Made by a program: the position numbers and the translations under genes. From positions 213,322 through 252,619 of the forward strand of contig NZ_LMUH01000025.1 in assembly GCF_009766105.1 (NCBI RefSeq): DNA of 39,298 nucleotides, in the 5' to 3' direction. The notes beneath the pieces are model-generated. The model did no database searches and was not told the origin of the DNA. It saw only the letters and a program-made list of their open reading frames with translations. This document shows positions 15,006 through 22,049 of the stretch, piece after piece. Source of the stretch: Granulicella sp. S156 (GTDB lineage Bacteria; Acidobacteriota; Terriglobia; Terriglobales; Acidobacteriaceae). Position 1 is the stretch's first letter; each line of letters opens with the position of its first letter.

Positions 15006-15165
15006 CGCTTTAGCGTCGCGCGACGGAGGGTAAGGGAGGCAATCGCCTTTAGGCTACGGAATAAGGCCACGCAAGAATCGGGCTTTGGCCCCGGACCTCT
15101 TGCCCGCACCATGCAAACCATTTGCTGTGGCAAGAACCTGAGGGGCTGAATTTAGAGGCTGTTAC
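14975..15165 (+). repeat. Dispersed modular repeat B, longest copy
   Basis: Consists of module 1 (14975-15020, matches 9917-9960), an insert with the hairpin GCCT-TT-AGGC (15045-15054), module 2 (15087-15119) and module 3 (15119-15165, matches 12552-12598). It overlaps the 3' end of the TetR gene. Hairpins with the CTTTAG-type apex occur at 15004-15017, 15045-15054 and 15080-15091. Confidence 0.8.
15004..15017. repeat. Hairpin GACGCT-TT-AGCGTC
   Basis: A perfect 6-bp stem around TT, placed 0-12 nt past the TetR stop. It corresponds to the 9944-9957 palindrome with a single A/T change at the apex. Confidence 0.55.
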
Positions 15166-15231
15166 AAAACTATCCTCTCGGCAATCAACCCGCATGGATC
15201 AGCCGGCTTTTCATTACCAATCTTCAAAAGC

Positions 15232-15237
15232 TATGCT
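15232..15237 (+). promoter_or_regulatory. Candidate -10 box (TATGCT) before the DinB-fold gene
   Basis: TATGCT lies 5 nt before ATG 15243, where no Shine-Dalgarno sequence is present. Confidence 0.3.
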
Positions 15238-15242
15238 GTGTC

Positions 15243-15707
15243 ATGGCCTCACCCCAACGGCAAATTAGATTCGATCATTGGGCAAATTCGCAGAGCCTGG
15301 AAGCAATCGTCACAGCGTCTCACGATCTGCCCGAAGCTCTCTCTCTCGTTGCGCATATCGTCTCAATCAGCCGCTTCTGGGCAGCTAGGGTTGAGGGTAT
15401 GGCTGAGAAACTTGATCCATGGCCAACCCTAACAGTTCCCGAACTAGAGGCGGAACTACGACGGCTACGGGACCGTTGGTTGGGGCTTTCCAATTGCACT
15501 GCAATGGATGCGCAGGTGCGATACGAGAGCAGCGACGGAGAAAATCGCTTCAACCTTTTCAGTGAAGTTCTCCAGGAGGTGTTTCTGCACGGGGCGCACC
15601 ACAGAGGACAGATTGCCTTTGTTCTACGCATGAAGGGTTTTGAACCTCCACGTTCAACGGACTTCATCCCTGCTCTTCGCACAAAGGCACTTCAAACGGG
15701 AACCTAG
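15243..15707 (+). CDS. DinB/YfiT-like metal-dependent four-helix protein
   Basis: A 154-residue protein of the DinB-like four-helix bundle superfamily. It has the usual N-terminal FDHWANSQSLEAI phrase, a first His in VAHIVSISRFWAAR, and the C-terminal HGAHHRGQ motif, which together form the three-His metal site. Members include thiol transferases (bacillithiol-dependent and others) and proteins of unknown role; none can be chosen here. ATG 15243 has no ribosome binding site but does have a TATGCT box 5 nt upstream. The stop codon TAG at 15705-15707 lies in the CTAG flank of the inverted-repeat element that follows, so the element inserted exactly at the end of this gene. Confidence 0.85.
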   Translation: MASPQRQIRFDHWANSQSLEAIVTASHDLPEALSLVAHIVSISRFWAARVEGMAEKLDPWPTLTVPELEAELRRLRDRWLGLSNCTAMDAQVRYESSDGENRFNLFSEVLQEVFLHGAHHRGQIAFVLRMKGFEPPRSTDFIPALRTKALQTGT

Positions 15708-15820
15708 AGCAGTTCCCGTATAGGTGTATAGCGGGCCACAGGTCTATACGCTGTTTTTTCCCAAGAAAAACAGCACTCGCAGGGATTCTCCACCTCACAT
15801 CCATACGGGAACTGCTCTAG
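15704..15820. mobile_element. 117-bp MITE-like element with 18-bp terminal inverted repeats
   Basis: The first 18 bp (15704-15721, CTAGAGCAGTTCCCGTAT) are the exact reverse complement of the last 18 bp (15803-15820). CTAG at both ends may be a 4-bp target duplication, which would leave GAGCAGTTCCCGTAT as the terminal repeat. The centre holds a 9-bp stem (GCTGTTTTT 15750-15758 with AAAAACAGC 15766-15774), so the element is symmetric about 15762. There is no room for a transposase. YTAR-type duplications are known for IS5-group elements, so mobilisation by such a transposase elsewhere in the genome is inferred. Confidence 0.75.
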
Positions 15821-15899
15821 TGACCGCGTTTAGATATCGAGAAACGCTTCAATATCTGGTGCTTCCCATAGGATCAGACCTGGCGAATCATCTCCGTGC

Positions 15900-18551
15900 T
15901 CATCCTTCCCGCAATAGCCGCGCCGGGTCGATGTGCAGCGTGCGCCGCGCCGGAATCCACGTCGCTACCACTCCTATCAGCAGCAATGCTGCGCACACGC
16001 TCAGCACCACCAGCGGATCGCTTGGTGTCGCAAAGACGCCTAGCCGGCTGACAAATCGGCTGCACAAAATCCCCCCAGCCATTCCCAGCAGCGATCCGAA
16101 CACCAACAACAGCACAGGCCTCTCCAGCGCAGCGCGCAATACCTGGACCTGTTCTGCGCCCAGCGCGATGCGGATGCCCTGTTCCTTTTCTCGCTTCGAG
16201 GCCGAGTACGAAGCCATCCCGAATATGCCGGTCATCGCCAGTACCGCTGCCAGCATGCCCATCAATGCCAGCAGCAACGTCACGGCCCTCGGCATCGTCA
16301 GAGACAGATCAATGGATTCGCTCCACCGCCGGATGTGGAACGGGGTTGCCGGTGCCTCCCGCCGCAGCAGATCATGTAGCGCGGCATTCACCTGCTCTTC
16401 CGGCAGCACCGATCGCACAGCGAGCGTCGTGTTGGTCGTCAGATAGCTCCCTACGCCCTGCGCAAACGGCATCATCATCATGGCCTGTGGCTTCTCGCCG
16501 ATCGAGTAGTACCTTGCGTTCGCCACTTCTCCCACGATCTCGTATTTTGCTGTATCCCACAGCGCGAACCGCTTGCCGATTGGCGACTCGTTCCCGTAGA
16601 GCTGCTTTGCGAACGTCTCGTTCACGATTGCCACGTTGGGGGTCGTTTTGTCGTCATGCCAGGTAAAATCGCGGCCGGTGATCAGCGGCATCTGCACCGT
16701 CTGCAGAAATCCCGGAGCTACCAGGAACGAGGTCGCCCCGAAGGCCATGTGCGCCGGAACGAATTCCGTCGTATCCCACTTGTAAACAAACCAGAATGCC
16801 CCGCCATTGCCGAACGGCACGTTGTCCGACAACGTTGCCTCGGTCACGCCGGGTATCGCCTGCGCCTCCGCGAGAATGTGTTTTTGCAGGGCGAGCGAGT
16901 TGTCGCCCGTATAGCCGGCCATATTCAGATCGCCCTGGGTAATCGTCACGCCCTCAGGTCGGAACCCCAGAGGGATATGCATGGCCTTTACCATGCTGCG
17001 CACCGCCACAGCCGATGCCGTCATCAGCAGGGTGCATATCGTGACCTGTGCCAGCAGCAGCACGTCGCGCAGTGCGAACCGCCGGAACGACTCCATACCA
17101 GCGGAGCCGCTCTTGATCGCCTCCACTAAATTCGTGCGCCAGATCTGCCGCGCTGGGAAGTGTCCAAAGAAGATTCCGCTCGCCAGCGATAGAGCCGCCG
17201 CGCCCGCATAGATCCACGCATCCGGCAGCACTGGAAGCCGCACCGGAAAATCCGCGAACGGCTGCCAGGTCGTCAGCCACCCCAGCAGAAGACGCGCCGC
17301 CAGCGATCCTGCCAGGCCTCCGGCCAGCGAAATGATGATGGTTTCCGTCAGCAGTTGGCGGAACACGATCCAGCGGCTGGCGCCGATTGCCATCCGCATG
17401 GCCAGCTCGCCCGCGCGGTCGGCGGCCCGCGCCGCAAAGATGCTCGCCAGATTAGTGCATGCAGCCAGCAACACCAGCCCCGTCAGCAGCATGATGCCGA
17501 GCAGCCCCTTCTTCGTCGGATCGTTTTCGTCCCCGGCCGGTCCCGGCTCCCGCAGCCGGAGGACCAGCCCCTCGTCCTTGTGGTCGATGCGGCCCATCTC
17601 TGCGGCCACCGTGTTCAGGCTCTCCGTCGCCTGCGACGGCTTCACTCCCGGCTTCAGCCGCCCCATCACGATAAAGCTATAGTGATCGCGACAGCAGAAG
17701 TCGCTCCAACCCGTCACCTGCTCGGCATTCGTCACCGGCATCCAGTAATCCGGCCAGAAGAAGACATCCGTACCGCGAAATCCCTCACGCGCCACTCCGA
17801 TCACTGTGAACGGATGCTGGTTCAGCTTCACCATCGTGCCAAGCACGTTCGGATTCGCGCCGAACTGCCGTCGCCAGAAGTCGTAGCTTAGAACGATGTA
17901 CGGAGCCGATCCCAAGCCTTTCTCGTCCGCCGCATGGAAGAAATGCCCCAGCGCCGGCTGCACACCCAGTACGTCGAAGTAGTTTCCCGATGTGGTGTAT
18001 CCCCACGAGCGCACCGTTCCCTGATCGATCTGCATCCCCGCCGAGAGCGCCTTGTAGGCCAGCATTCCGCCGAACGATGTGTCGCGATCCCGGAGATCGC
18101 GATAATCCGGATACGCATGCGTGTCGCCGCCGCTCGCCCCGCGTCCGATTTGATACAAACTCTTCGGGTCGGGCACGCCGAGCGGCCGCAGCACCAGCCC
18201 GTTCAGCACGCTGAAAACAACGACATTCGCCCCGATGCCCAGCGCCAGCGTGATAATCGCTGTCAACGCAAAGCCCGGCGCACGGATCAGCCTCCGCATG
18301 CCGTGGCGCACATCCCGCCAGAGGCCCTCCGCCACCGACTCCCACCCCGCCGACCACACCTTCTGCCGAACCGCCTCTGCACTGCCCGTTTCGACGCGAA
18401 CCGCCCGCTCCGCGGTTTCGCGAGACATGCCGTTGCGCATCTTTTCGGCAACGGATGCCTCTTCGAAGCTGCGCAACTCTTCGGCGATCTCTGCGTTTCG
18501 ATTGCCGTGCCGCAGCAGCGCCCGCAATCCATTCATAATCTCGCTCAGCAT
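15900..18551 (-). CDS. ADOP-family ABC-type permease (MacB/FtsX fold, duplicated)
   Basis: An 883-residue membrane protein of the acidobacterial duplicated orphan permease family. The first about 85 residues form the soluble family-specific prefix (MLSEIMNGLRALLRHGNRNAEIAEELRSF...). The first helix (FALTAIITLALGIGANVVVFSVLNGLVLRPL) follows, then a periplasmic MacB-like domain, an FtsX helix bundle (MLLTGLVLLAACTNLASIFAARAADRAGELAMRMAIGAS), and a second copy of the same arrangement ending LLIGVVATWIPARRTLHIDPARLLREG. No ATPase gene is adjacent, which is normal for the family; what these proteins transport is unknown. ATG 18551 was chosen because AAGGAG lies upstream; the longer frame overlaps the PadR gene. 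It follows PadR by 29 bp and is surely in the same operon. Confidence 0.93.
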   Translation of the reverse strand: MLSEIMNGLRALLRHGNRNAEIAEELRSFEEASVAEKMRNGMSRETAERAVRVETGSAEAVRQKVWSAGWESVAEGLWRDVRHGMRRLIRAPGFALTAIITLALGIGANVVVFSVLNGLVLRPLGVPDPKSLYQIGRGASGGDTHAYPDYRDLRDRDTSFGGMLAYKALSAGMQIDQGTVRSWGYTTSGNYFDVLGVQPALGHFFHAADEKGLGSAPYIVLSYDFWRRQFGANPNVLGTMVKLNQHPFTVIGVAREGFRGTDVFFWPDYWMPVTNAEQVTGWSDFCCRDHYSFIVMGRLKPGVKPSQATESLNTVAAEMGRIDHKDEGLVLRLREPGPAGDENDPTKKGLLGIMLLTGLVLLAACTNLASIFAARAADRAGELAMRMAIGASRWIVFRQLLTETIIISLAGGLAGSLAARLLLGWLTTWQPFADFPVRLPVLPDAWIYAGAAALSLASGIFFGHFPARQIWRTNLVEAIKSGSAGMESFRRFALRDVLLLAQVTICTLLMTASAVAVRSMVKAMHIPLGFRPEGVTITQGDLNMAGYTGDNSLALQKHILAEAQAIPGVTEATLSDNVPFGNGGAFWFVYKWDTTEFVPAHMAFGATSFLVAPGFLQTVQMPLITGRDFTWHDDKTTPNVAIVNETFAKQLYGNESPIGKRFALWDTAKYEIVGEVANARYYSIGEKPQAMMMMPFAQGVGSYLTTNTTLAVRSVLPEEQVNAALHDLLRREAPATPFHIRRWSESIDLSLTMPRAVTLLLALMGMLAAVLAMTGIFGMASYSASKREKEQGIRIALGAEQVQVLRAALERPVLLLVFGSLLGMAGGILCSRFVSRLGVFATPSDPLVVLSVCAALLLIGVVATWIPARRTLHIDPARLLREG

Positions 18552-18580
18552 GATGCTCTCCTTACGCTCTTCGAACGAGC

Positions 18581-18910
18581 TCAGGCTTCCAGAATCCGAT
18601 GGATCGCAGCGATCTGTTCGCCCCATTGCCGCCGTTCCTGCTCGAGCGCCGCGCGGCCGGCCTTCGTCAGCACGTAATACTTCGCCCGCCGGTTGTTATC
18701 CGACGCCCTCCACTCCGACTTCACGTGACCTGCGCGCTCGATACGGCTCAGCGCCGGCAGCAGCGACCCCGGATTCACGCGAAATACTCCTCCGCTGATC
18801 TGCTCGATGCGGAGGGCTATGCCGTAGCCGTGCAGCGGCTCCAGCGCCAGAGTCTTCAGCACCAGCATCTCCAACGTTCCCTGCACTAGGTCCTGGTTCT
18901 TATCGCCCAT
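18581..18910 (-). CDS. PadR-family transcriptional regulator
   Basis: A 109-residue winged-helix repressor with the PadR hallmark sequence: LVQGTLEMLVLKTLALEPLHGYGIALRI, then GSLLPALSRIERAGHVKSEW and RRAKYYVLTKAGRAALE. The length is typical of the short PadR subgroup that lacks a long C-terminal domain. It is the first gene of a two-gene unit with the ADOP permease, an arrangement common in acidobacterial genomes. Two operator-like sites lie directly upstream (18919-18968), consistent with autoregulation and control of the permease. ATG 18910 has GAGAGG about 10 nt upstream, within the proximal operator, so repressor binding there could also block transcription start. Inducer unknown. Confidence 0.93.
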   Translation of the reverse strand: MGDKNQDLVQGTLEMLVLKTLALEPLHGYGIALRIEQISGGVFRVNPGSLLPALSRIERAGHVKSEWRASDNNRRAKYYVLTKAGRAALEQERRQWGEQIAAIHRILEA

Positions 18911-18918
18911 CCACTTAC

Positions 18919-18968
18919 ACCTCTCGATTGTCTAGATGAATATCGCGCGCACCTCTAGATTGTCAAGA
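18919..18968. promoter_or_regulatory. Paired PadR operator candidates
   Basis: ACCTCTCGATTGTCTAGA (18919-18936) and ACCTCTAGATTGTCAAGA (18951-18968) differ at two positions and start 32 bp apart, about three helical turns. The distal copy extends to the inverted repeat ACCTCT...AGAGGT. Both lie just upstream of the PadR start codon. Confidence 0.6.
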
Positions 18969-19091
18969 GGTAAACAGACGGCGCTCAGGGCAATCGCATT
19001 TGGAATTTGCGGTATGGGCGGTAACCCGTTGGAGAATGGAGTGCCCTCTTCCACACGAGGACACCGAGCTACACTCATCTTTGGCCGATCA

Positions 19092-21809
19092 ATGCCCTTG
19101 TCCACCCCAACCTCAACGATCCTCGACGCTCTAACAGCTGGCGATCTCATCGTCACGCCGAGCGAAGCCGCCTCTCGCGGCCTGCGCCGAGCCTTCGACG
19201 CGAGCCAGCGGGAACGCGGCCTGCAGGTCTGGGAGCCCGCGCACGTCCTCTCCTGGGGGCAGTGGCTCGACTCCCTCTGGAGCGAGCTCATCGTCACCGG
19301 CGCCGACACTCGCCTTTTATTGAACGAGGCCCAGGAGCATGACCTGTGGCGAGAGGTAGTCTCAGGCACTCGCGAGGGCGACGAAACCACCCTCGGCTCG
19401 GCCGACTCTCTAGCCGACATGGCTCGCCAGGCCTGGAACCTCGCCAATGCCTACGGCGCAACACCGCGCCTGCGAGCCTTTGCCACCACGCACGATGCCC
19501 GCACCTTTGCAGGCTGGGCGGAAACCTTCGAGCGCGGTTGCGAACAGCGCGACTATCTCTCTCGCGCCGCCTTGGAAACCACCCTGCGACAACACATCGA
19601 GACCGGAAATCTTGCGGCTCCGGCACGCGTTACTCTGGCAGGCTTCGGAGATTGGGTTCCCGCACAGACGGAATTACTCGACGCCATGCGCTCCGCCGGC
19701 TCAAGCCTCGTACAACATGCCCTGGAAACTCAACCCCAGCCCGATGCGATACGAGTGGTCGTGCCCGCGGACAATGAACAAAACGAGCTGCTCGCCATCG
19801 CTCGCTGGGTTCGCAGCTTTATCGAACGACGGCAGGCTAAAGGTCAGAACGCACACGTCGGCGTCCTGCTGCCGGACGTCGAAACAGATCGCCCTGTGTT
19901 AGAGGCCATCTTTCGCGAAGTCCTCGCACCGGAGCTTCAGCAGATCGGCGTCGATCTCTCATCAACCCCCTATGAGTTCGCCGGCGGCAAGTCGATATCT
20001 TCCCTGCCGATGATCGCTGCAGTACTTGATCTTGCTCGCTGGACACAAGCCCCTCTGGAGCTCGGCAAGGTAAGTGCACTGCTGCTCTCGCCCTATCTCG
20101 GATCGCTCGACGGCCTGAGTCAAAGCGCACAGTTCGACGCCTACGATCTGCGCCAGGCCAAACTACTGCGTCCCGAGATAGACCTCCCCTCGCTCCTCTA
20201 TCTAGCGCAGCGATCGAACCATGGCGCAGCACCGCTTGCATGGCTGCACCCCTTAAGCGCGTTCCTTAAGAAGAATGAAACCCGCAGCACCCCGCGCAGC
20301 TTTGCCGACTGGGCCGAGTTCCTGCGCAGCCTCGCCAAAGCGGCGAACTGGCCCGGCGAGCGCCCGCTGACAGGCGACGAGTTTCAGGCAACAACAGCCT
20401 GGGACCATCTACTCGATCAGCTCGCGACTCTCGATTTCCGAGGACGCCGCGTGCCCTTTGCCACGGCCCTTCGTGCTCTGGAACGCCAGGCGAACGCTGC
20501 TGTCTTTGCGCCACCCTCCAACGATGCCCCCGTGCAGATAATGAGCCCTGCCAACGCACTCGGAATGACCTTCGATGCTTTGGTCTTTGCACGTGCGACC
20601 GACGAGAATTGGCCCCTCGTCGAACGCACCAATCCCCTGCTTGGCTGGGGATTGCAGGTCAGCCTGGCGATGCGCGGCACTAGCCAGCCCCGCGCCACCG
20701 AGCGAGCGCATCATGCGATGGACCGCCTGCTGGCCAGTACCAGCGATGTGCTCTTTACCTATGCCACTGAAAACGCCGACGGTCTGCAGCGTCTCTCACC
20801 CGCCATCGCAGACCTCGGCTGGCCGCAGATAGAAGCTCGCAACCTCAATCCGCCAGACACATCACCATTACAACTACAAGTAGACCTCGTTGAAGACCTC
20901 GCTCCCCTGCCGCCGCTTCCCTCATCGAAGGTACGCGGCGGCGCACGCGTGCTGCAGTTGCAGGCAGCCTGCGGCTTTCGAGCCTTCGCTGAGATGCGCC
21001 TGGGAGCCTCCGAACTCGAATCCAGCAACGCCGGCTTCGACGCTCGAGAAAGCGGCAGCCTCCTGCATAACGCTCTCAATCGCTTCTGGAAAGAGGTTCA
21101 AACGCAGGCCACACTGCAAGCGATGCCGCGCGAAGCACGCAAAGATCTGCTGAACCGCTGCATCGCAGAGTCCATCGATAAAGACCTCAACATCCAGGGG
21201 GTATGGGATGAGGCCTACGTCTCCCTCCAGAAAGAAAGGTTGCAACGGCTTCTGCTGCAATGGCTCGACAAGGAACTGGAGCGTGGTTCGTTCCAGGTAC
21301 AGCATCTCGAGCACGACGAGTTCATCGGCATAGGCCCGTTGGATCTGAAGCTGCGCATCGACCGTCTGGATCTCGTTAATGACGGCGTCTTTCTCGTCGA
21401 CTACAAGACCAGCTACTCTTCAGACCCCAGGAACTGGCTCGGCGAACGGCCCGACGAACCCCAGCTTCCGCTCTACGCCCTGCTTCCCGATGCCGGCGAA
21501 TTAAAGGGATTGGCCTTCGCCAAAGTACGCCCCGGCCGCGACATGAAGTGGCTCGGTTATCAGGATACGGAAGGCTTGATTCCTGGCACTCCTGCAAAGA
21601 CCGTCATCGACATGCAGCGCCAGGTCGAGGAGTGGCGCACAACATTAACGACCCTGGCAGAAGACTTCGCCAACGGAGCCGCAGCCGTTCATCCCAAGGA
21701 CTACCCAACAACCTGCATTCACTGCGCCCAACGCCTGCTCTGCCGCCTCGATCCAACAACCCTCCTCACAGCCAACGAAGATAGCGAAGAAGCAGAGGAG
21801 GACAACTAA
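19092..21809 (+). CDS. AddB-like repair protein with Fe-S PD-(D/E)XK nuclease domain
   Basis: A protein of about 905 residues related to the AddB subunit of helicase-nucleases (the TIGR03623-type 'probable DNA repair protein'). The N-terminal half is a UvrD-like helicase fold without a recognisable Walker A (SAB start: LIVTPSEAASRGLRRAF), so it is probably not an active motor. The C-terminal RecB-type nuclease has Asp757 (LRIDRLD), Asp770 and Lys772 (FLVDYKT) and Gln in QLPLYALL. Cys627, Cys875, Cys878 and Cys884 give the C...C-x2-C-x5-C pattern that binds a 4Fe-4S cluster in AddB. I chose ATG 19092; GTG 19041, with GGAG upstream, is a serious alternative. The partner helicase gene follows after a 240-bp repeat-bearing gap. 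Confidence 0.88.
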   Translation: MPLSTPTSTILDALTAGDLIVTPSEAASRGLRRAFDASQRERGLQVWEPAHVLSWGQWLDSLWSELIVTGADTRLLLNEAQEHDLWREVVSGTREGDETTLGSADSLADMARQAWNLANAYGATPRLRAFATTHDARTFAGWAETFERGCEQRDYLSRAALETTLRQHIETGNLAAPARVTLAGFGDWVPAQTELLDAMRSAGSSLVQHALETQPQPDAIRVVVPADNEQNELLAIARWVRSFIERRQAKGQNAHVGVLLPDVETDRPVLEAIFREVLAPELQQIGVDLSSTPYEFAGGKSISSLPMIAAVLDLARWTQAPLELGKVSALLLSPYLGSLDGLSQSAQFDAYDLRQAKLLRPEIDLPSLLYLAQRSNHGAAPLAWLHPLSAFLKKNETRSTPRSFADWAEFLRSLAKAANWPGERPLTGDEFQATTAWDHLLDQLATLDFRGRRVPFATALRALERQANAAVFAPPSNDAPVQIMSPANALGMTFDALVFARATDENWPLVERTNPLLGWGLQVSLAMRGTSQPRATERAHHAMDRLLASTSDVLFTYATENADGLQRLSPAIADLGWPQIEARNLNPPDTSPLQLQVDLVEDLAPLPPLPSSKVRGGARVLQLQAACGFRAFAEMRLGASELESSNAGFDARESGSLLHNALNRFWKEVQTQATLQAMPREARKDLLNRCIAESIDKDLNIQGVWDEAYVSLQKERLQRLLLQWLDKELERGSFQVQHLEHDEFIGIGPLDLKLRIDRLDLVNDGVFLVDYKTSYSSDPRNWLGERPDEPQLPLYALLPDAGELKGLAFAKVRPGRDMKWLGYQDTEGLIPGTPAKTVIDMQRQVEEWRTTLTTLAEDFANGAAAVHPKDYPTTCIHCAQRLLCRLDPTTLLTANEDSEEAEEDN

Positions 21810-22049
21810 GCATGCGACTGAACGATAAATCACCTTTGCCCCTGCCGCGGCTTTTGCTTTTGTCATTGCTTCTGTCGTTGTCGTTGCTTTTCTGGTTGTC
21901 ATTCCCGCAGGGAATCTGCTTCTGTCTTTGCTTTTGCTTTTGCTTTTCTGGTTGTCATTCCGAGCGCAGCGAGCGAACCTGCTGTCTCCCGTTTTTCGTT
22001 CGCAGCTCCCAGAAAGCATGCACCCCACAACTGGAAGGACACGCTGCAC
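21810..22049. other. 240-bp repeat-filled spacer between the AddB-like and AddA-like genes
   Basis: Apart from GGAAGGA before the AddA-like start, the spacer consists mainly of repeat A. An antisense open frame across it reads as Lys/Ser/Arg-rich low complexity and is a translation of the repeat, not a gene. Confidence 0.6.
21838..22003 (+). repeat. Dispersed modular repeat A, copy 3 (longest)
   Basis: Carries a long tract of 6-bp pyrimidine-rich units, the intact ATTCCCgcaGGGAAT palindrome module (21901-21915), a second tract with consecutive TTTTGC units (21921-21945), and the second module with GAGCGCAGCGAGCGAACC and CTGCTGTCTCCCG. The second module matches copy 2 closely. It separates two genes whose products should act together. 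Confidence 0.8.
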
